IMG/VR virus record: IMGVR_UViG_3300023199_000167
Location: 1 to 35,744 of that record
DNA from: a virus
Length of the DNA stretch: 35,744 nt
Reading direction: 5' to 3' (one strand)
Every line of letters starts with the position of its first letter. Position 1 is the stretch's first letter. Below the pieces are notes generated by a model, which worked only from the letters and a program-made list of their open reading frames with translations, had not been told where the DNA came from and did no database searches. Below are positions 14,989 through 23,169 of this stretch, piece after piece. The translations under genes and the position numbers were made by a program.

Positions 14989-16221
14989 ATGGAAATCGAA
15001 CAGAAGTTTGAAACTTACGCCAAGGAAGTCAAAGACTACATGGCGGAAAATGACAAACGACTCAAGGCGATTGAAGAGAAGGGTTTCGAATCCGCTGAAA
15101 CAAAAGAAATGTTTGAGAAATTCGACAATGCTCTCGACGAGATGAAAGAGTCGATTGACAAGGAAGTCGCAGCTTTGAAGCGTAACAATGGTTATGCAGA
15201 CAAAGAAGGCAAAACATTAACCCCAGAGCAGGTCGAGCACAAAGAGGCCTTCTCTAGTTATCTTCGAAAGGGACATGGAGAGGCTGAAGTTCAAAAGGCA
15301 CAAGAGAAAGCTTTTGAAAAGAAACTTCTTTCTGTAGTCGTTGCTGAAGACGGCGGACTTCTTGTTCCTGACGAGATGTCTAACGAAATCGTGAAGCGAG
15401 TTTTTGATACATCAATCATTCGTGATTTGGCCTCTACTCAGACAATAAGTTCTTCCTCGTTTGACATTTTCGAAGATCTCGATGAAGTGGAATCTGGATG
15501 GGTAGCGGAGCGAGAAGAGAGAACCGAAACTGATACTCCAAAAGTTAAGCTTTTGAAGATCACGGCAGAGGAGATTTTCGCTCAGCCAAAGGCAACGCAA
15601 AAATTTCTCGAGGATGCTTCAGTCAACGTCGAATCTTGGCTCGCTGAAAAGGCCGGAGAGAAAATTTCTCGTGATGAAAACTATGCTTTCATTCGAGGAA
15701 ATGGTTTAGGAAAGCCGAGAGGGATTCTTGACTACGCAGATGGAAATGGTGTCTTTGGCACTATTGAGACAAAAAACTCTGGAGTGAATGGAGACTTTGC
15801 TGCGAATCCAAATGCAGGAGACATCTTTCTAGACATGGTCGGTGAGCTAAAACAGGTTTACCGTCAAAATGCTTACTGGGGAATGCATCGAAAGACTGTT
15901 TCTCGAGTAAGAAAATTCAAAGACAACGACGGTGCCTACATTTGGCAGCCTAGCTTTCAAGCTGGACAGCCTGACCTTCTTGCTGGTTATCCTATTCGAG
16001 AATTCGATGACATGGATGCGCCCGCAGATTACGGAACAGGATCTTATGCCGTTGTTTTTGGTGACTTCCGCGCCGGGTATCAGATCGTTGATCGACGTGG
16101 GATTACACTAATCCGCGACGCCATCACTCAAAAAGGTAAGGTTCTCTTTTACTTTACAAAAAGAGTCGGCGGAGCTGTCAAAAACTATGATGCAATCAAG
16201 CGTCTTAAGTTGAGCGCATAG
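14989..16221 (+). CDS. major capsid protein (HK97 fold)
   Basis: 410 aa. Residues 1-~110 are a charged coiled coil (the scaffolding delta domain), and the mature part begins near K-K-L-L-S-V-V-V-A-E-D-G-G-L-L-V-P (about 111-127). The E-S-G-W-V-A-E, A-Q-P-K-A-T-Q-K-F-L-E-D, R-G-N-G-L-G-K-P-R-G-I-L and Y-P-I-R-E-F segments match HK97 gp5-type capsid proteins, which build the icosahedral shell. The protease upstream would remove the delta domain. SD GGAG 13 nt upstream, with an A-run between. Confidence 0.95.
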   Translation: MEIEQKFETYAKEVKDYMAENDKRLKAIEEKGFESAETKEMFEKFDNALDEMKESIDKEVAALKRNNGYADKEGKTLTPEQVEHKEAFSSYLRKGHGEAEVQKAQEKAFEKKLLSVVVAEDGGLLVPDEMSNEIVKRVFDTSIIRDLASTQTISSSSFDIFEDLDEVESGWVAEREERTETDTPKVKLLKITAEEIFAQPKATQKFLEDASVNVESWLAEKAGEKISRDENYAFIRGNGLGKPRGILDYADGNGVFGTIETKNSGVNGDFAANPNAGDIFLDMVGELKQVYRQNAYWGMHRKTVSRVRKFKDNDGAYIWQPSFQAGQPDLLAGYPIREFDDMDAPADYGTGSYAVVFGDFRAGYQIVDRRGITLIRDAITQKGKVLFYFTKRVGGAVKNYDAIKRLKLSA

Positions 16222-16236
16222 GAAAGTGGGTGAATT

Positions 16237-16632
16237 ATGAGTGGACCTATTGCAAATTTAGTTCGACCTGAAATCCTAGCTGCATCTTCACAAATCACAG
16301 CAAGCGGTGAGACTTCTTCTGTGGATTTGAAAGAAGCGGCACACCAGGGAATTCAAGTTAAGGCAGGGGCGGTTGACGCTATCGCCGCAGGAGTCAATGA
16401 TTTGGAGTTCAAGCTTCAACATTCGGACGATGATTCTGTTTGGAGCGATGTGGACTATGCTCCTTCTTCGCTTGCGAGCGCAGAATTGGCGAATGTCGGA
16501 GACATTCTTCGGATTCCATACGAAGGTGACAAGCGATACCTTCGTTTGGCGTATGTAGCGACAGGATCTCCAGATTTGACCGTTGATGCCGTTGCTATTC
16601 TTCAAGACCAACACCTTGTAGAAAAAGGTTAA
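16237..16632 (+). CDS. probable capsid-associated (decoration) protein
   Basis: 131 aa directly after the major capsid gene. Strand-rich: V-D-L-K-E-A-A-H-Q-G-I-Q-V-K-A-G, L-E-F-K-L-Q-H-S-D-D-D-S-V-W-S-D-V, R-Y-L-R-L-A-Y-V. This position and beta-rich content fit a head-stabilising or decoration protein, but I do not recognise a named family. The H-S-D-D-x-x-x-W-x-D-V pattern recurs in such proteins of HK97-type phages. Followed by a terminator. Confidence 0.65.
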   Translation: MSGPIANLVRPEILAASSQITASGETSSVDLKEAAHQGIQVKAGAVDAIAAGVNDLEFKLQHSDDDSVWSDVDYAPSSLASAELANVGDILRIPYEGDKRYLRLAYVATGSPDLTVDAVAILQDQHLVEKG

Positions 16633-16640
16633 GGAGTATC

Positions 16641-16675
16641 GGGCTCTGGGGTGAAAGCTCCAGGGCCCTTTCATT
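16641..16675 (+). terminator. intrinsic terminator after capsid genes
   Basis: GGGCTCTGGGG (16641-16651), loop TGAAAG, CTCCAGGGCCC (16658-16668): an 11-bp stem with two G.U pairs, then TTTCATT. Position after capsid and decoration genes fits partial termination, giving more capsid mRNA than tail mRNA. Confidence 0.8.
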
Positions 16676-16679
16676 GAAC

Positions 16680-16997
16680 ATGCAGATAGTTCAAATCAAC
16701 ACGGGGTATCTTTTTAAAAATGTTTTTGGACAAATTATTCCCGTCTTCAACAATCAAAGAATTGAGCTCGAGGATGAGGATGCTGCTTGGATAGTGAGAC
16801 ATGGGATAGGAGAGATAGTCGATGTCAAGAAGAAACGATCTGGGCGCAAGAAGAAAAAGCCTCAAGCAAATAAGAGGTCCAGCAAGTCAAGTCGTAGAGG
16901 TAAGCGAGCTAAAAAATCGACTTCGAATAGAAAGCTCAGTAACGGACGACGACGCCCTACTTCTAAGCCTGATAAAGGCAGCCGAAAGAACTCTTGA
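16680..16997 (+). CDS. small protein with Lys/Arg tail
   Basis: 105 aa from ATG 16680 (a TTG at 16674 is the alternative); neither start has an SD, and the terminator ends only 4 nt upstream. Residues 1-~50 are a small beta-type domain (Q-I-N-T-G-Y-L-F-K-N-V, I-E-L-E-D-E-D-A-A-W-I-V). Residues ~51-105 are almost only Lys, Arg, Ser and Asn (R-S-G-R-K-K-K-K). The last 176 bp overlap the connector gene in the +1 phase, so the basic tail may be a by-product of overprinting or a real DNA-binding tail. Confidence 0.5.
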   Translation: MQIVQINTGYLFKNVFGQIIPVFNNQRIELEDEDAAWIVRHGIGEIVDVKKKRSGRKKKKPQANKRSSKSSRRGKRAKKSTSNRKLSNGRRRPTSKPDKGSRKNS

Positions 16998-17508
16998 ATC
17001 TTTATATGGATTGAGATTCATCACCCAAACTCTTTCTCTTTACAGAGACGACATTCCATTTCGAACTGTTAATGATCCAGTGATCTCGCAGCCTTATGCC
17101 TTGCCGTATCAAGAAACAAGTCCACTAAGCGAAGCCAGGATTTCATTGAATCAATTTTCTCTTTTAGTTTACCCAGTTCAATCGATAGAAAGCTTTGAGG
17201 TTATCGACGAGCAGAACAGCACATCAACTTATTTATCTGACAATTACTACCTTGATGAGGGAAGCAATCCATCAAGGCTTTTAAAAAAACCTACCTCTGT
17301 CTGGCCTACTGAATTGTTTAGACCGGGGTCAGCTTTAAAAATTAATTTCACTGCTGGATTTGGCGCTTCTGCTTCGGACGTTCCAGAAGAAATAAAGATG
17401 GCAGTTTTGAAATATGCAGAGCTTATGTACTTAGGATGTAGTCCGGACGAAGGACTTCCGAATTTAGTCAAGGCTCTCATGTCTAGGTGGAAAAGGATCA
17501 GGCTCTAA
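16822..17508 (+). CDS. head-tail connector protein (gp6-like)
   Basis: 228 aa. After a basic N-terminus, S-E-L-K-N-R-L-R-I and S-S-V-T-D-D-D-A-L-L-L-S-L-I-K-A-A-E-R-T-L-E is the helical signature of HK97 gp6/phiE125 gp8-type adaptors that bind under the portal; L-Y-G-L-R-F follows. The start at 16822 has GGAG 9 nt upstream, inside the previous gene, so the 176-bp overlap looks real. It ends in TAATG, shared with the next gene. Confidence 0.85.
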   Translation: MSRRNDLGARRKSLKQIRGPASQVVEVSELKNRLRIESSVTDDDALLLSLIKAAERTLESLYGLRFITQTLSLYRDDIPFRTVNDPVISQPYALPYQETSPLSEARISLNQFSLLVYPVQSIESFEVIDEQNSTSTYLSDNYYLDEGSNPSRLLKKPTSVWPTELFRPGSALKINFTAGFGASASDVPEEIKMAVLKYAELMYLGCSPDEGLPNLVKALMSRWKRIRL

Positions 17509-17855
17509 TGGGATGTAGAAATTGCAAGTTCTCTCCTCAAGATTTCAGGACGAAAATCGTCATTGAGCAAATCAGTCAAGTCCAAGATGATACCGGAGGC
17601 TTCACCGATAGCTGGTCACAGTTCGCAAATCCTTGGGCAAAAGTTGTTGAGAAGCACGGAAACGAGCGGCTCATATCTCAGAGAATAGATGCCGTCGACA
17701 CTTATCAGTTTACGATTAGAGCTATTCCAGGAGTGACTGAATCAATGAGAGTCATTCACCGTGGGCTAACTTTGCAGATCAAAAGCGTTATTTATGTCGA
17801 TGGACGCAAGGAATTCATGCAGATCAAGACCATCGATGAGGGTCCAAAGACATGA
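17508..17855 (+). CDS. head closure protein (SPP1 gp16-like)
   Basis: 115 aa from ATG 17508, sharing bases with the upstream TAA (TAATG); an in-frame GTG at 17487 would only add the upstream gene's shadow. Core pattern I-V-I-E-Q-I-S-Q-V-Q-D-D-T-G-G-F-T-D-S-W and F-A-N-P-W-A-K-V, then Y-Q-F-T-I-R, typical of the phage head-tail joining or stopper family, which plugs the portal after packaging. The four-base coupling keeps adaptor and stopper levels matched. Confidence 0.85.
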   Translation: MGCRNCKFSPQDFRTKIVIEQISQVQDDTGGFTDSWSQFANPWAKVVEKHGNERLISQRIDAVDTYQFTIRAIPGVTESMRVIHRGLTLQIKSVIYVDGRKEFMQIKTIDEGPKT

Positions 17856-18304
17856 TCGAAGTAAAGCTCTTAGGTGTGAAAAAATTGCTTGGCGTACTAA
17901 GCAGGAGAGAATCTGGAATCGCCGAGGTTCTTAAGGAGGAGCTTAAAGAGCTTGCCATTCAGGTCCAAAATGTAGCTGTTAAAAGCATAGCCAAGAAAAG
18001 TAAAGGAAGGATTTATCGTCGCGGAAATAAGTTTCATGTGGCATCTAAGCCGGGAGATCCTCCAAACACAGATGAGGGTAGACTGATAGACTCAATTCAA
18101 ATCGATGTCGACGCCATAAACAGATTCGAGGTTAGGGTCGGAACAAATGTCGAGTATGCTAGGCGGCTAGAGTTTGGAACAAGAAAGGTGAAGCCCAGAC
18201 CGTTTTTGAGGCCAGCTCTAAAAAAAGTAGAGGCAAAAAACAGAAATTTTGACAAAGTTATCGCGCGGGCGCTCGTGCGTAAGCTAGGCAAAAAGGCAAA
18301 ATAA
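17852..18304 (+). CDS. HK97 gp10-like tail completion protein
   Basis: 150 aa. A Lys-rich N-terminal helix then D-S-I-Q-I-D-V, V-R-V-G-T-N-V-E-Y-A-R-R-L-E-F-G-T and R-P-F-L-R-P-A-L is the HK97-gp10/phi13 family pattern, a neck protein between head and tail. It overlaps the preceding gene as ATGA and the following one as TAATG. Confidence 0.88.
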   Translation: MIEVKLLGVKKLLGVLSRRESGIAEVLKEELKELAIQVQNVAVKSIAKKSKGRIYRRGNKFHVASKPGDPPNTDEGRLIDSIQIDVDAINRFEVRVGTNVEYARRLEFGTRKVKPRPFLRPALKKVEAKNRNFDKVIARALVRKLGKKAK

Positions 18305-18723
18305 TGACGCTAGACATCGGGTATGAGATCCAGAAAAGAGTTTTCGCCACCCTGAATGGAGACGCTACCCTAGGAGCGCTCATCACAGGCGTCTTCGATT
18401 CACTTCCACAAGAACAGGAATATCCGTTCGTAAAGATTGGTGATGGAGAGATCACTGACCTCGAGACTCAGACTACGACTGGTTTCAACGGCGAAATTAC
18501 TATCGATGTCTGGGACGATGAAACGACCAGAAAGACCGTCAACGCTATTCTCACGAGAATTCGTGACTTACTGCATAACCAAGATTCGCTTTGGAATATT
18601 GCGGATTATTGTATGATCAACTTTAGAGAGAATTTTCGAACCGTGCTTGAGGAGCCTGACACCAAGACTTATCATGGAATCATTAGGTTTGAATTCACCC
18701 TTGGAGGAAACGCAACACCATGA
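18304..18723 (+). CDS. tail terminator-like protein (DUF3168)
   Basis: 139 aa. Pattern: I-Q-K-R-V-F-A-T-L-N-G-D near the start, Y-P-F-V-K-I-G-D, then I-T-I-D-V-W-D-D and Y-H-G-I-I-R-F-E-F-T, matching the DUF3168/gp17-like tail completion family, which caps the tail tube next to the neck. TAATG start shared with the previous stop. The next gene begins in an ATGA overlap. Confidence 0.85.
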   Translation: MTLDIGYEIQKRVFATLNGDATLGALITGVFDSLPQEQEYPFVKIGDGEITDLETQTTTGFNGEITIDVWDDETTRKTVNAILTRIRDLLHNQDSLWNIADYCMINFRENFRTVLEEPDTKTYHGIIRFEFTLGGNATP

Positions 18724-19385
18724 CGACTTGTAACAACACATTATCTACACTCAAAGGAAAAGACGTTCTGATCAAAGCTGGAAATGGTTTTGCTGGAGCG
18801 GTGACTTTCACAGACACAACCGACCTCGTAGAGGCAACAGCCCACGGTCTTGAAGACGGAGATCAGGTTGAGTTTTCAGCAATCAATACAACCACTGGAA
18901 TCGTGATTGATACGAAATATTATGTGGTCAATTCAACAGCAAATAGTTTTCAGGTTGCATTAACTGAAGGCGGTGCGCCAATCGATTTGATCGATGATGG
19001 GGATGGAACAGCCGTTGAGGTTTTCCGAGCTCTTGGAGGGCTTCAAAATGCATCGCTTGCATTCGCGGCAGAATTGCAGGAAATCACAAATAGTCTTTCA
19101 CAAGAATTCAGAGAGATCTTGGACGGCGCAGGAATCCGTTCTCTCAGCATTTCTGGATCTGGCTTTGCTGTGGACGAGTGGGGCCAAGCGAAGCTTCGAA
19201 AGCTTTTCCTTGCGAATGACCTTAACCGCTATCAAGTATGTCTTTTTGACGACGGTGCTGTTCTTAAGTATTGGGAAGGCTGTTTTAAGGTTGTTGCTTT
19301 GGAACAGGGTGGCGATTACAACGCTCCACAAAGTTTCAGTGTCACGCTGGAATCTTCAGGAGAGTTCTCTTATAACGAGGTCTAA
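18720..19385 (+). CDS. major tail tube protein with inserted domain
   Basis: 221 aa. N-terminal L-K-G-K-D-V-L-I-K and the C-terminal half (S-I-S-G-S-G-F, F-S-V-T-L-E-S-S-G-E) read as a TP901-1/phi13-like tail tube subunit. Residues ~25-105 look inserted: A-T-A-H-G-L-E-D-G-D-Q-V-E-F ... Y-Y-V-V-N-S-T-A-N-S-F-Q-V-A is a small beta module found in many phage fibre and hub proteins, likely displayed outside the tube. This increases tube surface decoration. ATGA-coupled to the previous gene. Confidence 0.85.
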   Translation: MTTCNNTLSTLKGKDVLIKAGNGFAGAVTFTDTTDLVEATAHGLEDGDQVEFSAINTTTGIVIDTKYYVVNSTANSFQVALTEGGAPIDLIDDGDGTAVEVFRALGGLQNASLAFAAELQEITNSLSQEFREILDGAGIRSLSISGSGFAVDEWGQAKLRKLFLANDLNRYQVCLFDDGAVLKYWEGCFKVVALEQGGDYNAPQSFSVTLESSGEFSYNEV

Positions 19386-19759
19386 TGAGCGATCAGCTTT
19401 ACAAAGACAGAACTATTAGCTTGGGGGGCAAAGAACACACTTTGCGCCCCAGTTTTCTTTGCATTCAGCTTACTGAAAAGCGAACAGGAAAATCTGTTTT
19501 TCAAATTCTTACTGACTTTCAATTTGGCAAAGGAACTTTTCAGGACGTGGTTGGAGTGATTCACTCTGGCATGGTCGCTTATTTGAGGGACGCGCAGACT
19601 CCACACCTAGCTATGGAATATAGCGAGCTTGGGGAAATGATTCGGCAAGAAGGCGTTTCTAAATTCATGACTGAAGCAGTTTCCTTGGTCGGGGATATGC
19701 TTGTGCCTGATCCAGAAAAAAAAACGACCGATCCCCAGCAGCCAACAAGCAACGCATAG
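19385..19759 (+). CDS. tail assembly chaperone, upstream frame (G-like)
   Basis: 124 aa. TAATG start shared with the tail tube stop. Short helical protein (F-G-K-G-T-F-Q-D-V-V-G-V-I-H, R-Q-E-G-V-S-K-F-M-T-E) in the gene position just after the tube and before the tape measure, as gpG of lambda. Near its 3' end the run GAA AAA AAA ACG is a slippery site. A -1 slip would join it to the frame of 19774-19989, giving a 201-aa product. This is the conserved G/GT arrangement. Confidence 0.75.
   Translation: MSDQLYKDRTISLGGKEHTLRPSFLCIQLTEKRTGKSVFQILTDFQFGKGTFQDVVGVIHSGMVAYLRDAQTPHLAMEYSELGEMIRQEGVSKFMTEAVSLVGDMLVPDPEKKTTDPQQPTSNA
19716..19724 (+). other. -1 frameshift slippery site (A-AAA-AAA)
   Basis: Nine A residues, in frame GA-A.AAA.AAA.ACG. 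Slipping -1 gives AAC GAC CGA..., which is open without a stop through 19774 into the downstream frame. The downstream frame is offset by exactly -1, and its ATG has no SD. Confidence 0.8.
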
Positions 19760-19773
19760 ACAAGCAATTTCCG

Positions 19774-19989
19774 ATGCGCGATTTCTTTGGCGCATGGGTC
19801 GGAGTACTAAAGCAGCCTCCTAAAGACTTTTGGAACGCCACGATGGAGGAGTTCTGGGCAGCTTTTTATGCTGTCGTGCCTCCTGCCCCAAAGGAAGATC
19901 GTGATAAACTGATGGCGATGGTCAAAAAGTTTGATCGTCTACCAAGGTTAGAGGGCAAGGGCAAAGATAATCATGGCCGAAATCGATGA
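19774..19989 (+). CDS. tail assembly chaperone, -1 extension (T-like)
   Basis: 71 codons counted from an internal ATG, but the frame is open from 19723. Contains F-F-G-A-W-V-G-V-L-K-Q-P-P-K-D-F-W-N-A-T-M-like residues followed by E-E-F-W-A-A-F, reminiscent of the chaperone/DUF2376-type helices in gene transfer agents and siphoviruses. No SD precedes the ATG, so expression as a frameshifted fusion with the preceding protein is likely. The product would coat the tape measure protein and recruit tube subunits. It overlaps the tape-measure start by 17 bp. Confidence 0.75.
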   Translation: MRDFFGAWVGVLKQPPKDFWNATMEEFWAAFYAVVPPAPKEDRDKLMAMVKKFDRLPRLEGKGKDNHGRNR

Positions 19990-22375
19990 ACTAGTTGTCA
20001 AGATAAGTGGCGATATTAAGGAGCTCCAAGCCTCCTTAGACAAGGCTCAGGCGCTCGCTAAAAAGGCTGGGGCCAACATTGGCGACGACATTGATAAAGG
20101 CGGAAAGAAGGCAACGTCGGCGCTGTCAGCCCTTGGTGGCGCGGCACAGGTCGCTGGTGGCGTTCTTGTTGCTGCAGGGATCGGGAAAGCCCTATCTGCA
20201 ATTGCCGCCGCTGGGCGTCAAGCTGCACAGGACTACTTGGAGTTTTCCAAGGCAGTCGGTGAAGTCAATTCGATCCTTCCGAAAAACGCCAAGCTAACGG
20301 ATAGCGCCACTAATTCATTTATTAGATTCGCAGCCGAGTTTGGGAGCACATCCCAGGGCCAGGCAAAGGCCTATTACAATATTGTTTCCGCTGGAATTTC
20401 CGACCAGACGCAAGCCCTCAATCTTTTGAATCAAGCCAACAAAGCTGCTGTAGCAGGCGTTACCGATGTCGAGACTGCGGTTGGTGCACTGACTCAGGTT
20501 TTGAATGTTTACGGAAGCGAGGGCCTGACGGCATCTGAGGCATCGGACATTCTGTTCAGAACCGTTCAACAAGGTGTAACTACTTTTTCTCAATTGCAAG
20601 CCAGCCTTGGAAATGTAATTGGGTTTGCAAAAACAGCAGGGCTCGGGTTCGATGAGGTCGCTGGCGCTGTAGGATTTCTTACGACTAAAGGTATCGAGGG
20701 AGCTAGGGCAACTACTGCGCTTCGTGGTGCAATCGTTGCTTTGTCTGCACCAACGGATGCTGCAAAAAAAGCAGCAGAGGAGCTCGGGGTTGAACTTGGA
20801 TCTGCTGCGCTTAAAAACAATGGATTCGAGGCGACTATCAAGTCAGTCGTGGAAGCCACTGGCGGACAGCTTGATCAGGTCAGAAGGCTCATTCCAGAAA
20901 TTGAGGGTGCGAACGCAATCGCCGCAATTGCCTCTGGTGATTTTCAAAACTTCTCAGACGCGCTAAGGGGAACCGCTCAAGCAGCAGGGGCGACATCGGA
21001 CGCGTTTAGAGAAGTCGAGGAAACAGCAGGGTTTCAATTTGACAAGCTCGTTTCTACACTCAGGGCGATTCCTCAGCTTTTCACAAACATCAACAACGAG
21101 GGAATTACAGATCTTCTAATCACGTTGAACGAGACTCTTCCTAGTGCAATTGAGGGAACGCTTAGAGGTTTTGCATTTCTAGCGACTGGAGTCGAGGTCG
21201 TTGTCGACTCATTCGATGCGCTCGGAAAAACGATAGGAACGGTCACTGGTGCCTATTTCAATTTCACTGAGGCTTTGGCGTCTGCGGCGAAACTTGATTT
21301 TAGCGGAGCGGTTAATAAAGCGTCGGCCACGATTGACGCATTTACCGATCAGGTCAAAGAAAATAACGAGGAAATCGAAAAGGATGGTGCGTTTGGAAGC
21401 TTGGCAATCGGCCTAGAGCAAGCGGCAAACGAGGTCTCAAAGCTTGGAATGGGACTTTCTGACCTTGGAGAAAACAGGGTTCCGGCGGCTTTGGGTGGTC
21501 TTGAGAGCCTAAATTCAGGGCTTCAAACAACAAAGTCGGAGCTGACAGACGCTCAGAAAAAAGCCCAAGAGTTCGCGCTCGCGCTCGCTGGTGAAGGTGA
21601 AGACGGACAACAGACTGGGGAAGAGCGATTAGAACTTCTTAGGGCAGAACTTGAGGCGGAGCTTCTGACTCGAGAAGAGTTCAATCAATTGCAGCTCGAT
21701 GCATTAAGACAAAAGTTTGATGAGGAGCGATCAATTCTTGAGCAAGCAAGAGCAGATCAATTGGTCACAGAGGAGCAACACACCGAGGCGGTAATTGCAC
21801 TTGAAAAGCTTCAGGCGGCTGAGGCCATGAAGATCCAAAAAGAACAAGAGAAGTTCAAGGATCAGCAAAGACAGCTTGAACTTCGACAGACTCAAAACCT
21901 TCTCGGCAATATAAGTCTTCTCACGAGATCAAGTGCGAAGGAACTAGTGGCGATTGGAAAGGCCGCTGGCATTGCGAACGCAACCATTAGCACGTATGAA
22001 GCGGCAAACCAAGCGCTCGCACAAGGTGGGCCTTTTCTAGGTCCAGCACTTGCAACATCAATCATTATCAAGGGTCTGGCAAACGTGGCTCAAATTGCAT
22101 CACAGGGAGCAGGACTTCAAAGAGGTATCGATTCAGTTCCTGGGATTGGATCTAGGGACAATTTCCCGGCGGTTTTAGCGCCTGGAGAGCGAGTTGTTCC
22201 GACAGAAACAAACAAAGACCTTACTGAATTTCTAAGACAACAAAGCAGCGAGCCAAGACAAGTCGTGGTCAATTTGAACGTCGAGGGAAATTTCTTTGAA
22301 TCGGACGATGCGAACATTAAGCTAATCGAAAGAATTCAAGACACACTGAAAAACACGGGGCTAGAGCTTACATGA
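19973..22375 (+). CDS. tail tape measure protein
   Basis: 800 aa. Begins with I-D-E-L-V-V-K-I-S-G-D-I-K-E-L as in TP901-type tape measures, followed by Ala/Gly-rich hydrophobic helices (A-A-Q-V-A-G-G-V-L-V-A-A-G) and long coiled coil (~530-660, rich in E-E-H-T-E-A-type residues). The C-terminus has more hydrophobic helices (A-L-A-T-S-I-I-I-K). It sets tail length and is ejected with DNA; at roughly 1.5 A per residue the tail would be about 120 nm. ATGA overlap with the next gene. Confidence 0.92.
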   Translation: MAEIDELVVKISGDIKELQASLDKAQALAKKAGANIGDDIDKGGKKATSALSALGGAAQVAGGVLVAAGIGKALSAIAAAGRQAAQDYLEFSKAVGEVNSILPKNAKLTDSATNSFIRFAAEFGSTSQGQAKAYYNIVSAGISDQTQALNLLNQANKAAVAGVTDVETAVGALTQVLNVYGSEGLTASEASDILFRTVQQGVTTFSQLQASLGNVIGFAKTAGLGFDEVAGAVGFLTTKGIEGARATTALRGAIVALSAPTDAAKKAAEELGVELGSAALKNNGFEATIKSVVEATGGQLDQVRRLIPEIEGANAIAAIASGDFQNFSDALRGTAQAAGATSDAFREVEETAGFQFDKLVSTLRAIPQLFTNINNEGITDLLITLNETLPSAIEGTLRGFAFLATGVEVVVDSFDALGKTIGTVTGAYFNFTEALASAAKLDFSGAVNKASATIDAFTDQVKENNEEIEKDGAFGSLAIGLEQAANEVSKLGMGLSDLGENRVPAALGGLESLNSGLQTTKSELTDAQKKAQEFALALAGEGEDGQQTGEERLELLRAELEAELLTREEFNQLQLDALRQKFDEERSILEQARADQLVTEEQHTEAVIALEKLQAAEAMKIQKEQEKFKDQQRQLELRQTQNLLGNISLLTRSSAKELVAIGKAAGIANATISTYEAANQALAQGGPFLGPALATSIIIKGLANVAQIASQGAGLQRGIDSVPGIGSRDNFPAVLAPGERVVPTETNKDLTEFLRQQSSEPRQVVVNLNVEGNFFESDDANIKLIERIQDTLKNTGLELT

Positions 22376-23169
22376 GCGACATCACAACATTTTCCCAATT
22401 TTTCTATGGCCACACAATATCTAATGGCGCTGGCGGAGGTCTTGGAAACAATATCATCAATTTCGATGAGGGGTCCGGCGAGCTTACAGCAGAGCTAAAT
22501 CAGGGCGATTACACTTTAGAGGAATTTGTGCTCGAAATTAAAAGGGCAATGGATGCAGTCGGAACGCTTGCCTACAATGTCAGCGTAGACAGGACAACGA
22601 GGCAGATAACAATTTCAAGTGACTCTGCATTTGACCTTCTTGTTATTTCTGGGAGTCAAGTCGGAACAAGCCCTTGGGCACTTATGGGTTTCACTGGTGC
22701 AGATAGAACCGGGCTTTCAAGTTACGAGGGTGACTCTTCAAGCGGCTCTGTTTATAGACCTCAGGCAATCGTTTTCGATTATGTTTCAATCGATGATTTC
22801 AGAACAAAACAAGATGCTGTTGTAAACACCAGTGCAAGCGGAAAAATTCAAACTGTTCAATTCGGTGATGTGGGATTTATTGAAATGAACATAAGCCCGA
22901 TTTCATCAAGAACAAATTTGAATAATAAAACTGGAAACTTTGAGGAAAGCGCGACAGGCGTGGAAGACGCAAGAGACTTTCTAAATTATTTAATAACAAA
23001 AGCCAAAGTCGAATTCATGGAGGACAGAGACACTCCATCAAATTTCACCAAGTGCCTGCTTGAATCAACTCAGACCAGCAGACAAGGCACGGCTTTTAGA
23101 CTCGAATCAATCATCAAAGGATTTTATCAGACGGGTCGCTTGAGATTCAGAGAGGCAATTGACCTATGA
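22372..23169 (+). CDS. distal tail-like protein
   Basis: 265 aa. N-terminal ~120 residues form a beta module (I-I-N-F-D-E-G-S-G-E-L-T-A-E-L ... Y-T-L-E-E-F-V-L-E-I-K-R-A-M) common in phage tail and baseplate proteins. The C-terminal half is strand-rich, ending in F-R-L-E-S-I-I-K-G-F-Y. Directly after the tape measure and before a long fibre, it most likely forms part of the tail tip. Exact family not certain. ATGA coupled on both sides. Confidence 0.65.
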   Translation: MSDITTFSQFFYGHTISNGAGGGLGNNIINFDEGSGELTAELNQGDYTLEEFVLEIKRAMDAVGTLAYNVSVDRTTRQITISSDSAFDLLVISGSQVGTSPWALMGFTGADRTGLSSYEGDSSSGSVYRPQAIVFDYVSIDDFRTKQDAVVNTSASGKIQTVQFGDVGFIEMNISPISSRTNLNNKTGNFEESATGVEDARDFLNYLITKAKVEFMEDRDTPSNFTKCLLESTQTSRQGTAFRLESIIKGFYQTGRLRFREAIDL

